A stretch of DNA of 57,855 nucleotides, from contig JBELHO010000016.1 in NCBI GenBank assembly GCA_042091375.1, forward strand, positions 1-57,855, written 5' to 3'. The stretch is from JBELHO01 sp042091375. GTDB lineage: Bacteria > Pseudomonadota > Gammaproteobacteria > Enterobacterales > Alteromonadaceae. Below the pieces are notes generated by a model. That model was not told the origin of the DNA, ran no database searches, and was given only the letters and a program-made list of their open reading frames with translations. Positions 24,808 through 33,658 of the stretch are shown in pieces. Numbering within the stretch: position 1 is the stretch's first letter; the number at the start of each line of letters is the position of its first letter. Made by a program: the position numbers and the translations under genes.

Positions 24808-24823
24808 TGGTATGAAGCTTGCG
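24808..24823 (+). promoter_or_regulatory. Candidate sigma54 (-24/-12) promoter of the regulatory/export operon
   Basis: TGGTATGAAGCTTGCG matches TGGCACGNNNNTTGCW at GG, A, G and TTGC with exact spacing; only two core mismatches. The start site would be near 24834, 29 bases before the ATG of the STAS gene. This is the position of the sypA promoter in Vibrio fischeri. Confidence 0.7.
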
Positions 24824-24862
24824 TTAATACATTTGAACTCTATGTAATTAACGAGGTTTACC

Positions 24863-25213
24863 ATGCAAAATGACCACTATACCGTTAATAACGACTTTGT
24901 TATTAAACTTCACGACGAATTTGATGCGCAATTAGTTAAATCAATGCGCAGTGAATTAGAAGCTTTTAGTGAATTAACCACCAATATTGTCGTTGATTTA
25001 AACGATGTAAAATTTATTGATTCTTCAGGTATTGGCGCCATTGTTTTTCTCTATAAAAGAATGTTAGCCAAAAACTATACGCTTTCGGTTATTGGTTTAG
25101 GCACTCAACCCTCAGAGCTGTTCAAAATGCTGATGTTGGATCAGACCATCAATTGTTACAATGACATGGAAAGTTATTTATCTGGCAATTCATCAGCGCA
25201 AGTTGCATCCTAA
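24863..25213 (+). CDS. STAS-domain anti-anti-sigma-type protein (SypA-like)
   Basis: 116-residue single STAS domain of the SpoIIAA type. The phospho-acceptor region is VKFIDSSGIGAIVFL, with Ser54/Ser55 in the expected site. A ribosome site ACGAGG precedes the ATG. In Vibrio fischeri SypA must be unphosphorylated for biofilm formation, and SypE, a combined kinase and PP2C phosphatase, sets its state. A protein with exactly that domain combination is encoded at 31129 in the same transcription direction. The function here is therefore predicted as a post-transcriptional switch on polysaccharide production rather than sigma factor control. Confidence 0.9.
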   Translation: MQNDHYTVNNDFVIKLHDEFDAQLVKSMRSELEAFSELTTNIVVDLNDVKFIDSSGIGAIVFLYKRMLAKNYTLSVIGLGTQPSELFKMLMLDQTINCYNDMESYLSGNSSAQVAS

Positions 25214-26133
25214 TGAATTGTCAATTAGTCCTATTAGCCTTCATAGTGTGTCTACTCAGCGCCGGCTGCAGTTCAACAGCACCCAAGGAAACAGATCCGA
25301 ACCAATCGCATCTGCCCTTGTCAGCTGATAATGAGCAACAAGTAGTAAAGCACTATGTAGAAAAAGCTGAGCAGCGATTAATTGCTTTAGAAAAAGTCAC
25401 CCAAGGTCGATGTTTAAATGGGCAAATGGCCATAACCAACGGACTATTCACTCGGGTGAAAAAGGAATATGACAATGCCATGTATCAAGATGCATTTATT
25501 ACCCTAACTGATTTTGACCGTCAAGTAAGAAAAACCCAGTGTATTTTAGCTTATGTGGAAGGAAAGTTTGGCTGTCAAATCACCAAAAAAGTATCCGTGC
25601 TAAAGCATTGGTATCAAGAAGGCAGGTATGAGCAATGTCAGAGTGTCTCTGAACCACAGCTGATAGCCGATGATGATCAGCAACAAGTCACAACTAACGA
25701 CAATCCACCAGTGGCAACTACAAACTCAATAGCTCTTGCCAGCGCTAATGAGCACAACGAAATCATTGTAGAAACACTACATGAATTTAATAGTGCAGCC
25801 ATTAAGCCTATCTACTTCAACACCCTTGATAAAGTTGCCCAATTAATGCTCACCTATCCCAGTACCACACTGACAGTTACCGGCCATGCCGACACCATAG
25901 GTAGCAACCAGTACAATCTTGATTTAGGTGAACAACGAGCCAAAGCGATTGCTGACTATCTCAATCAACAAGGTGTAAACCCCAAGCAAGTGTCTATTAT
26001 CTCTCGTGGTGAGCAAGATATTAGAGAAACAGAATTGACTGATGTTGCCCGGGTGTTTAATCGTTACACATTGCTGACTGTTCAATTAAACATCGATGGA
26101 ACCGAGAATTCACAAGGAGTCACTAATGATTAG
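25213..26133 (+). CDS. OmpA-family lipoprotein (SypB-like)
   Basis: 306 residues. A lipoprotein signal peptide ends in the lipobox LSAGC (cysteine 19). The middle (about 45-175) is helical with paired cysteines (C68, C113, C123, C141 approximately). The C-terminal domain (about 195-300) is OmpA-like, with LTVTGHADTIGSNQYNLDLGEQRAKAIADYL, which carries the peptidoglycan-binding Asp and Arg. It should sit in the outer membrane and contact the cell wall next to the exporter. Its ATG overlaps the STAS stop by one base, and its end overlaps the exporter start by 8 bp. Confidence 0.88.
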   Translation: MNCQLVLLAFIVCLLSAGCSSTAPKETDPNQSHLPLSADNEQQVVKHYVEKAEQRLIALEKVTQGRCLNGQMAITNGLFTRVKKEYDNAMYQDAFITLTDFDRQVRKTQCILAYVEGKFGCQITKKVSVLKHWYQEGRYEQCQSVSEPQLIADDDQQQVTTNDNPPVATTNSIALASANEHNEIIVETLHEFNSAAIKPIYFNTLDKVAQLMLTYPSTTLTVTGHADTIGSNQYNLDLGEQRAKAIADYLNQQGVNPKQVSIISRGEQDIRETELTDVARVFNRYTLLTVQLNIDGTENSQGVTND

Positions 26134-28231
26134 GATCTTAATCATCATAGGTTTATTGCTCACTTGCAGCGCATCGGCCAGCAGTGAAGAAATAACCATT
26201 CGCGCCGGCGATATACTCAAGCTAGAACTCCCCGGTGAAGAAGACTTTGCGCAAAGTTTTCAAGTCCAACGCGACGGCACCCTCGCATTGCCAGAAGTTG
26301 GCCAAGTGTTGATTGCGGGTAAACCCCTATCAGAGGCAAAAGCCTATTTAAAAGAGGTGTTAGGGCGAGAATACAGAGCTATCGATGATTTTGATCTCTA
26401 TCTGATCGAGCGCAGATTAACCGTGCAAGTGCTGGGTTTTGTTGAGTCGCCGGGTATTGTTGACCTACCTGCAGACGGCAATATTCAGATGGCTTTAGAG
26501 CAAGCTGGTGGTCCCGCTGCTGGTGCACAATTAGATAAATTGCAACTCAATAGAGATGGCCAAGTCACTACCTTTGATTACAAGAAATATCTGGACACTG
26601 GTGACTTTAATATTTTGCCCAACATACAACCATTAGATGTGATCTTTGTGCCAGCCTCACCGTTAATAGGCAATGTGCAAATAGATTTTGATGCCAGAAC
26701 ATTATCGGCTAGCGGCGATGGTTCAGGCTCAAATAGCTCGGTAAAAGTATTCGGTGAAGTGCTTAAACCAGGTATTTTTTCTTACAAAAGTGGTAATACC
26801 CTCGTAGATATGTTGATGCGTGCTGGTGGAGTTACCCGTTATGCTGGCGTTGAGCACATCCGTGTGATCAACGATGGCAATCCACAATTATTTGATCTCA
26901 AGGCCTACTTAGACACCGGTGATGTGTCACTTATGCCAAAAATCAGTCCGGGATCAACGCTTTTTGTCCCCATTCAAGAAGAAGAAATAAAAAGTGGTTT
27001 ACGCACTATTTATGTGATGGGTGAAGTATTCAAACCCGGTGCCTATGAGGCTTCAGATGGCACTGCATTTTTTGACATTTTAGCCAATGCTGGCGGCCCC
27101 ACCCGTTTCGCTGAAACACGGCAAGTGCGCATTATTAGAACATCGGGAATAGTAGACGCCTTCGATTTACAAGCGTATACCGAAGGGTTTAGCGATTTTC
27201 CTATACCGACTATTGCCCCTGGAGATGCTATTTTTGTCCCAGAAAAAACCGATATGAATGAAAAGTCATGGCTAAAAATTGCCCCCAATAGAGCCATTCG
27301 AGTGATAGGTGCAGTGGTCAAACCCGGTCGCTACGAGTGGGGCGATGAAATGTCGTTTTTAGATATTTTATCTCATGCCGGTGGTCCCACCGCTGATGCT
27401 GACACGGCTCATATTCAAATCGTAAAAAATGGCCAAAAAGATCGAGGCAAGCCATTTGATTTAGACAAATTTATCAATCAAGGTGGTGATTTTTCACTGC
27501 TGCCCTCAGTAAGTGCTGGCGACACTATTGTTGTTCCTGAAAGGCCTCGTGATGTCATTGATAACAAAGCCCGTTGGTTGAGACAAGTACAAGCTGACTC
27601 CATCTATGTTTTTGGGCAAGTAGGCCAACCTGGTCGCTATGCTTTTGATGATCAATTACACTTTTTAGATATTCTATCTGCCGCTGATGGCCCGACTAAA
27701 TTTGCCGATATTCACCAAATCAAAGTGACTCACCGCAACGGTTACCAAACTAAGGTGAGCAACGTTGATCTGGGACTGTATTTTGAAACCGGTGATGAGA
27801 CATTATTACCCCCAGTCAAATCTGGTGACAGTATATATATACCGGAAAAAAACGCGCCTTGGTTAGATCAGAAAAAAGAGCAAACCGTTCGTATCATAGG
27901 AGCCGTTGACAGACCCGGTCGTTATAAATTCAATGACGATATGACTGTACTTGATTTACTTGCTGAATCTGGTGGACCAACGCAAAGCGCTTATTTAAAA
28001 AAAATTATGGTAGTGAATATTTCCAAATCTGATAAAAAAAACAATGTCAGCCAAGTATTTAACCTAGAAAAATTTGTTAAAAAACCTGATTTTACCAATT
28101 TGCCTATCGTTAGAGCTGGGGACACTGTCTACGTTCCCGATATAACCAAAACCGATTGGAATATTTTAATGGATAATGTCAGGGATATGGTCAGTATCGT
28201 ATCCTTAGTGGCTATAACAGGAGGTCTATAA
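26126..28231 (+). CDS. Polysaccharide export protein with six SLBB repeats (Wza/SypC-like)
   Basis: 701 residues with a signal peptide (about 1-19; cleavage near SASA-SS). The Poly_export domain is at about 22-100 (IRAGDILKLELPGEEDF). Six SLBB-type repeats follow, each starting with a hydrophobic strand plus GxVxxPG (VQVLGFVESPG, VKVFGEVLKPG, IYVMGEVFKPG, IRVIGAVVKPG, IYVFGQVGQPG, VRIIGAVDRPG) and ending in the pattern GDxIFVP. Most Wza proteins have two or three. A clear lipobox is missing (LLTC is poor), and no C-terminal amphipathic helix like that of E. coli Wza is obvious. It should form the periplasmic/outer-membrane exit channel. AGGAG lies six bases before the chosen ATG at 26126. Confidence 0.88.
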   Translation: MIRILIIIGLLLTCSASASSEEITIRAGDILKLELPGEEDFAQSFQVQRDGTLALPEVGQVLIAGKPLSEAKAYLKEVLGREYRAIDDFDLYLIERRLTVQVLGFVESPGIVDLPADGNIQMALEQAGGPAAGAQLDKLQLNRDGQVTTFDYKKYLDTGDFNILPNIQPLDVIFVPASPLIGNVQIDFDARTLSASGDGSGSNSSVKVFGEVLKPGIFSYKSGNTLVDMLMRAGGVTRYAGVEHIRVINDGNPQLFDLKAYLDTGDVSLMPKISPGSTLFVPIQEEEIKSGLRTIYVMGEVFKPGAYEASDGTAFFDILANAGGPTRFAETRQVRIIRTSGIVDAFDLQAYTEGFSDFPIPTIAPGDAIFVPEKTDMNEKSWLKIAPNRAIRVIGAVVKPGRYEWGDEMSFLDILSHAGGPTADADTAHIQIVKNGQKDRGKPFDLDKFINQGGDFSLLPSVSAGDTIVVPERPRDVIDNKARWLRQVQADSIYVFGQVGQPGRYAFDDQLHFLDILSAADGPTKFADIHQIKVTHRNGYQTKVSNVDLGLYFETGDETLLPPVKSGDSIYIPEKNAPWLDQKKEQTVRIIGAVDRPGRYKFNDDMTVLDLLAESGGPTQSAYLKKIMVVNISKSDKKNNVSQVFNLEKFVKKPDFTNLPIVRAGDTVYVPDITKTDWNILMDNVRDMVSIVSLVAITGGL

Positions 28232-28232
28232 T

Positions 28233-28922
28233 ATGTGTGATTTTCCAATACACTTCGTAGAAATTGAGTACATCTATAATCAAACCATAGGTTCAGGTTA
28301 TCGCACCATAGCGATTACTTCAGCAGCCAATGGCGAGGGCAAAACAAGTTTAGTCACAGCGCTTGCGAAAAGAGCAAAATTATCTGAAAAAAGCGTGCTT
28401 ATTGTCGAACTCAACACATTTAATCCAGCGCTATCGGCAAAGCTGAGGGATCAACATAGTCAGCAGAGCTCAGCAATAATCACCATGCAAGATCAAGGTT
28501 ACAGCTTATTGCCTGCGCCTCATAACTTTCGCGAAATAATGCGCTACAAAGAAACTAAAATTTTACTGGAAAGCATAACTAACTGGCTATCTGAATATGA
28601 TTGTGTGTTATTTGATACGTCGGCATTACAATCGCTCAATCAAAGTAATATTCCACCAGAAATTGTCTGTGAAGTCTGCGAAGGCACAATTTTGATCACT
28701 GCAGCAGGTAAAACGCCAGCAAGCTTTATTGAAGAGGGCCTAAAAAAATTAAAAAACAAAAAAGTCAATTTGATTGGTGCAGTAATTAATGACAGACACA
28801 ACCCGTCTTTGTTGTCAGAAGTGCTCAGAGAAACAAACCGATTTAATCGAATATTTCCCAAGGCCATGGCCAGATTAAGAACATGGCTTAGCTCTCTTTT
28901 ACTTTTGAATGTTTCAGTGTAA
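28233..28922 (+). CDS. CpsD/CapB-like P-loop ATPase, degenerate tyrosine kinase (SypD-like)
   Basis: 229 residues of the BY-kinase/ParA-like fold without the membrane part. Walker A reads ITSAANGEGKTSL (about 27-39), as in BY-kinases. The Walker A' motif reads VLIVELNTFNPAL, with Glu in place of the conserved Asp, and Walker B reads CVLFDTSAL. The C terminus has no tyrosine cluster, so classic autophosphorylation is doubtful. GGAGG precedes the ATG. It probably works with the separate Wzz-like protein to regulate chain polymerisation, as CpsD does with CpsC. It lies one base after the exporter and is followed directly by the hybrid kinase gene. Confidence 0.8.
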   Translation: MCDFPIHFVEIEYIYNQTIGSGYRTIAITSAANGEGKTSLVTALAKRAKLSEKSVLIVELNTFNPALSAKLRDQHSQQSSAIITMQDQGYSLLPAPHNFREIMRYKETKILLESITNWLSEYDCVLFDTSALQSLNQSNIPPEIVCEVCEGTILITAAGKTPASFIEEGLKKLKNKKVNLIGAVINDRHNPSLLSEVLRETNRFNRIFPKAMARLRTWLSSLLLLNVSV

Positions 28923-31157
28923 ATGGTTACTGATATGGCAATGACAATAGATGTTAGACCAACCAAAATTTTGTTTGTCGACGACGACATAGAGATATTA
29001 AAGTCGTTAAAACGGCTAACCAGAAATCTCAATGAAACCCTTTACTTTTGCGATGATCCTGTAGAGGCCATTGACATAGTTAATGGCAATAATATTGATA
29101 TCGTTATTTCTGATTTGCGCATGCCAGTGATGAATGGCATCACTTTGCTGTCAAAAATCGCCGAACAATGTCCTGAAACCATCAGGATCATGCTCACCGG
29201 CAATTCAGATACCAATATGATGATGTCGGCCATTAATAATGGACGTATCTGGGCATTCATTGAAAAACCTTGGCAAGGCCAACAATTATTGGCGACTTTA
29301 AAACAAGCGGTGCAAACCAAGAAATTAATTTACAACAGAAACAATCAACTGCATCGAGAACTCGAACAAGCAAAATTAACTGCTGATGCGGGAATAAATG
29401 CCAAACGAGAATTTTTAGCGGTAATGAGCCATGAAATTCGCACCCCAATGAATGCTATCTTAGGATCATTAGAGTTATTGTCAGATACCAAGCTTGAAGG
29501 CCAACAAATACCATTGCTCAGAAACGCACAAAGCTCAGGGAAAGCGCTGTTATCAATAGTCAATAATATACTCGACTATTCTAAAATTGAAGCGGGAAAA
29601 CTGCTATTGCACAACAATAAATTTTTACTGTTATCAACCATTGATTACCTTCAAGACATTTTTGAAGAAACCGCAACAAGCAAAAATATCGCTTTGCTGT
29701 TTTGCGTAGCACCCAGTACTTCAGCACAATTATTCTTGGATGAACAAAGGTTAAACCAAGTACTTATCAACTTAATTGGCAATGCCTTGAAATTTACTCA
29801 AGATGGTGGCGTAGAAGTATTCATCCACAACAGCGAAGACCATATATTTTTTGAGGTAACTGATACCGGTATAGGTATTAACAAAAACCACTTAACTACA
29901 CTATTTGATGAATTCGTGCAAGTAGACTCATCCTACACAAGGCAACATGAAGGCACCGGATTAGGACTGAGTATTGCCAAAAAATTGGTTGAACTGATGG
30001 GAGGTGAGTTATCAGTATCTTCATTGCTGGGCAAAGGCAGCACCTTCACTGTTAGGCTGCCTCATCTCTATAAAAACAAGCCACTGATCTGTCCGGATAA
30101 ATTGCTAGAGCGCACGGTTAACTTAGTCAATTACAGTGAATTTTGTCAAGCAACAATCACTAAACAACTGCATTTGTGGCGCTGTAAAGTTAATATTATC
30201 AATCACCCAAGCTATATTTGCCAATTGTCCATTGCCGGTGCGAACAGCCCCCTGATCAAGGCCAATAATCCATCTCAACAAAAGCCCAGTAAAAGTGGTC
30301 AATCGCTGCGATATAGCAGCTTATTAGCTAAAGTTTTTGACACAAACAGCCAACCACTTATCGCCAGTAAGTCACTGCCAACACCACAACAAGGCAACGG
30401 TGAACCTATCTTGTTGGTGGAAGACAGTTTACCTAATCAACTGGTCGCGGCCACCCTTTTAGAAAATGCCAATTACAGCGTAGATATTGCCTCTGATGGA
30501 GTAGAAGCCATACATTTAGCTAAACAAAAAACATACCGTTTGATCCTGATGGACTTATCCATGCCGAAAATGGATGGAGCGCAAGCTTGCCAGAAAATTA
30601 GAGCCGCGGGTGGAGCTCTGGCTACCCTGCCGATTTGGGCGATGACGGCTAATGTCAGCAGGCAAGATATAAAGCATTGTATGAACGCCGGCATGAACGA
30701 TTTCATCGAAAAACCAATCAATAAAAAAGTGTTGTTATTAAAAATTGGATCACTGTTTCAAGATCTTGCCAATCTCTCTCAGCAAAACCTAGCCGAGATG
30801 ATGTCAACCACAGTGATAGAGATGGCCATTGTTGAACAGCTTGCCAAAGATACTGGCGCCAATGTATGTTGTCGTATTATTGATCTATTTATTAACGAAA
30901 CGGCTCAACGGATAAAACGCATTTCTGAAGCCTTAGGGCAAGGCGATCGGGTCACTATGCAAAACGAAGCACATGCCATCAAAAGCAGTGCTGCCACATT
31001 AGGGGCAAACACCCTAAGTCACTTAGCTCAATCGCTAGAGCGCAACAGTAATAAGGATAAGTTATTTGAATTAGAGCCCATCGTTAGTTCTCTGCAGCAC
31101 ACCGCCAGTCAGGCTTTTGGCGAACTGAGTGTGCATCGAGAAAAATACTGTGATTAA
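28923..31157 (+). CDS. Soluble hybrid histidine kinase REC-HisKA-HATPase-REC-HPt (SypF-like)
   Basis: 744 residues. REC1 (about 14-130) has D64 in VISDLRMP. HisKA carries H170 in MSHEIRTPMN. The HATPase has NALKFT, DTGIGI and GTGLGLSIA. REC2 (about 495-615) has D544 in LMDLSMPKMDG, and the C-terminal HPt has H684 in EAHAIKSSAATLGA. There is no membrane segment: the periplasmic sensor of Vibrio fischeri SypF is replaced by a receiver domain, so the input is probably another kinase. A region of about 390-490 is of low recognisability. The ATG directly follows the TAA of the previous gene; internal ATGs a few codons on are alternatives. It likely passes phosphate through HPt to the sigma54 regulator and to the SypE-like protein. 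Confidence 0.9.
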   Translation: MVTDMAMTIDVRPTKILFVDDDIEILKSLKRLTRNLNETLYFCDDPVEAIDIVNGNNIDIVISDLRMPVMNGITLLSKIAEQCPETIRIMLTGNSDTNMMMSAINNGRIWAFIEKPWQGQQLLATLKQAVQTKKLIYNRNNQLHRELEQAKLTADAGINAKREFLAVMSHEIRTPMNAILGSLELLSDTKLEGQQIPLLRNAQSSGKALLSIVNNILDYSKIEAGKLLLHNNKFLLLSTIDYLQDIFEETATSKNIALLFCVAPSTSAQLFLDEQRLNQVLINLIGNALKFTQDGGVEVFIHNSEDHIFFEVTDTGIGINKNHLTTLFDEFVQVDSSYTRQHEGTGLGLSIAKKLVELMGGELSVSSLLGKGSTFTVRLPHLYKNKPLICPDKLLERTVNLVNYSEFCQATITKQLHLWRCKVNIINHPSYICQLSIAGANSPLIKANNPSQQKPSKSGQSLRYSSLLAKVFDTNSQPLIASKSLPTPQQGNGEPILLVEDSLPNQLVAATLLENANYSVDIASDGVEAIHLAKQKTYRLILMDLSMPKMDGAQACQKIRAAGGALATLPIWAMTANVSRQDIKHCMNAGMNDFIEKPINKKVLLLKIGSLFQDLANLSQQNLAEMMSTTVIEMAIVEQLAKDTGANVCCRIIDLFINETAQRIKRISEALGQGDRVTMQNEAHAIKSSAATLGANTLSHLAQSLERNSNKDKLFELEPIVSSLQHTASQAFGELSVHREKYCD

Positions 31158-32758
31158 CCCTTGTCTATATCAAGCTGAGTGCTTGCCAACATTTTGCCAT
31201 ATCAAACAAACTCGTGCGGCGCTGAGTCGCCTGCTTGAAAAATATTCTTTGCCATTATCGATCAAAAATGATCTGTTACTGGCAGTATCTGAATACCTCA
31301 CTAATATAGTTAAGCATTCGCAACCGCCAGCCAAACAGCTTAAGGTTAAAGTATTCAACGATTTTCAACAGTTAACTTTTGTTATCAACGATGATGGCGG
31401 ATACTTCTCCGGTTTAACTCAGCAAAAAGCTCAGCGCCAAACCCCCACATATGCTGAGTCAGGCATGGGGCTAGATATTATTTATCATTTATTTCCGGGA
31501 TTTAGTTACCACAAAAACAACCAGTGGAATACCTTTACATTAGCGATCACACACCATGATATAGCTGCCATTAAGCGCGTTGCCCTGATTGACGATGACC
31601 CTATACAGAGGCAGTTACTCACTGCCTACTTGGCTGGCAGCTACGAAGTGTTACCTTACGGTGATGGCCAAGAATTCTTAACCCATGGTGTACGACAACA
31701 ATTTGACTTAGTGGTTTGTGATATCGAAATGCCCAAGCTAGACGGTCTAGGCCTAAAAAGCGCGCTGCAACAGGATCAACAGATGTCAAAAACACCATTT
31801 ATCTTTTTAACGGGTAATCGTGATCTAAGTACAGAGATAACCGCCAACGAGCTGGGTATAGATAACTATTTAACTAAACCTATTAGTAAACAAAAGCTAC
31901 TTATGTCGTTAGAGCGAACCCTGATCAGACAGCAACAACTTAATGATCAGCGTCAACAAATGATCAGTAATGCCTTGTGCCCACAGATCGCAAATAATGA
32001 TAAACATTACACCATGACATTAAAAAATGTATCACCAGCGGTTGGCGGTGGTGACTTTGTCGTGCAAAAAACACTTAGCGATAGAACCATTGTTATTCTT
32101 GCCGATGTTATGGGACACGATGAAACAGCTAAGTTATTTGCCCATAGTTTCGATGGTTTCATCAAAGGTTTAATTGAACAATCAAGTGCCGTAAATCTAG
32201 CCAATATTTTTACCTCACTATCTAAACAGGTATACCAGGATCCTTTATTGAGCAAAATGTTACTCACCTGTATCGGTGTAGAGTTATTTGCAGATCATAT
32301 CAATATTGTCAGTGCTGGCCACCCCAGCCCAATTATTTTTAGCGGGGAAACCACTCAACAAATAGACGTTATTGGCCGATTACCAGGACTGTGTGCGCAA
32401 ACTCATTACCAGCAAAAAACAATTAGCTTAGCCAGTGATCAACAATTATTGTTATTTACTGATGGCTTATTTGATTGGGCTAACAATGCAGCAGATAAAC
32501 AGCAATTGTTAAGCTCACTTCTCGACCAGTGTCACCAACACACCAATAGTGATATTAACAACTTAGCCGATGCATTTATCGACGAATTCANNNNNNNNNN
32601 NNNNNNNNNNNNNNNNNNNNNNNNNNNNNNNNNNNNNNNNNNNNNNNNNNNNNNNNNNNNNNNNNNNNNNNNNNNNNNNNNNNNNNNNNNTGCGCAGTAC
32701 ACAGTGCAAAGCCAAAAATGACATGACTTTTATTTTGGTACAGAAAAAACACGGCTAA
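31129..32758 (+). CDS. RsbW-type kinase / REC / PP2C phosphatase protein (SypE-like), 3' end disturbed by a gap
   Basis: Domain order is that of Vibrio fischeri SypE: an N-terminal anti-sigma-type HATPase (about 20-140; LAVSEYLTNIVKHS, GMGLDIIYHLF), a central REC (about 150-265; D198 in VCDIEMPKLDG) and a C-terminal PP2C/SpoIIE phosphatase (about 300-480; VGGGDFV, ILADVMGHDE, SAGHPSPI, LFTDGLFD). It should phosphorylate or dephosphorylate the STAS protein at 24863. Starts are GTG at 31129 or GTG at 31150; both overlap the kinase gene. The gap at 32591-32690 interrupts the end. Read through the 100 N literally, the frame stops at 32721, but the expected PP2C ending NDMTFILVQKKHG lies just after the gap in another frame, ending at 32758. 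The gap length is arbitrary, so the true end is probably 32758. Confidence 0.85.
32591..32690. other. Assembly gap (100 N) inside the SypE-like gene
   Basis: Exactly 100 N. The sequence on both sides is repeated just downstream, so the gap is probably due to a near-identical local duplication. Confidence 0.98.
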
Positions 32759-32901
32759 CAATGCAGTAGATAAACAGTAATTATTAAGCTCACTTCTCGA
32801 GCCGATGCATTTATCGACGAATTCGGCTAATGTTGTGCGCAGTACACAGTGCAAAGCCCAAAGATGACATGACCTTTATTCTGTTACAGAAGAAACACGG
32901 C
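32691..32901 (+). repeat. Duplicated tail of the SypE-like gene
   Basis: The segment TGCGCAGTACACAGTGCAAA and the following 60 bases at 32691-32765 recur with few changes at 32835-32908. Between them, 32755-32828 is a mutated and internally deleted copy of gene sequence from about 32482-32590 (the stretch between CTCGA and GCCGATGC is lost). The second copy reads to DDMTFILLQKKHG and a stop, the intact PP2C ending, but is detached from the gene. A tandem duplication of the 3' end followed by decay explains the layout. Confidence 0.75.
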
Positions 32902-33002
32902 TAACACTAAAGAGCACAAACAACTGTGTTGGCGTGTGTTGATCTATTTGGTTTTAAAACTACACTCATTAAACAAGTAGTTCATTTATAAGGAAAGTTA
33001 GT

Positions 33003-33569
33003 ATGACAATAAGTAAATTCAGCAGTATCGTCATTTGTTTAGTTTTTATGTCTTGCGCTTCCTCAGGTGATGCCAGTCTTGCCGAAAAGCGGCAGGCAAT
33101 ATTGACCATGAAAGATCAAGTGTTAACCCAACTTTTTAAGACTCAACCACAAGCAAAAAAACAAATTGACTCAGCCGCTGGCTATGCAGTGTTCTCCAAT
33201 GCCAATGTCAACTTACTGTTTATGTCAGCGGGCACAGGTTATGGACTTGCCAAAAGTATGGCCAGCCAAAAAATAACCTATATGAACATGGCTGAGGGAG
33301 GTTTAGGGCTTGGCTTGGGGGTCAAAGATTATCGCTTGGTAATGGTATTTCACTCTCCCCAAGCACTAGACAACTTCATTAAATCGGGCTGGACCTTTGG
33401 CGGCAACGCTGATGCTTCTGCCAAAGCCGGTAAAAAAGGGGCTTCTATTACCGGTGAAACCTATTATGGCGATGTCAGTGTCTATACCTTCACCGAGAGT
33501 GGTTTAGCCCTTCAAGCAACCATAAAAGGCACAAAATTTTGGCCAGATAAAAGCCTAAATGCTTCATAA
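33003..33569 (+). CDS. SYLF-domain (Ysc84-like) lipoprotein
   Basis: 188 residues. A lipoprotein signal ends in the lipobox FMSC (cysteine about 18). The mature part is a SYLF/Ysc84 lipid-binding domain: AAGYAVFSNANVNLLFMSAGTGYG, then GGLGLGLGVKDYRLVMVF and GASITGETYYGDVSVYTFTESGLALQATIKGTKFWPD. SYLF domains in eukaryotes bind phosphoinositides; bacterial lipoproteins of this family have no firm function. AAGGAAAG precedes the ATG. It stands alone between the exopolysaccharide operon and the ferrochelatase pair. Confidence 0.85.
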   Translation: MTISKFSSIVICLVFMSCASSGDASLAEKRQAILTMKDQVLTQLFKTQPQAKKQIDSAAGYAVFSNANVNLLFMSAGTGYGLAKSMASQKITYMNMAEGGLGLGLGVKDYRLVMVFHSPQALDNFIKSGWTFGGNADASAKAGKKGASITGETYYGDVSVYTFTESGLALQATIKGTKFWPDKSLNAS

Positions 33570-33658
33570 AATGTAGTGTCAAAAAATTGTTGGCGAGCTA
33601 GAGGCTACTTTGAGTGACAATAAATACTCAACCTAACCTCAAAGCGTGCAAAACTTTT

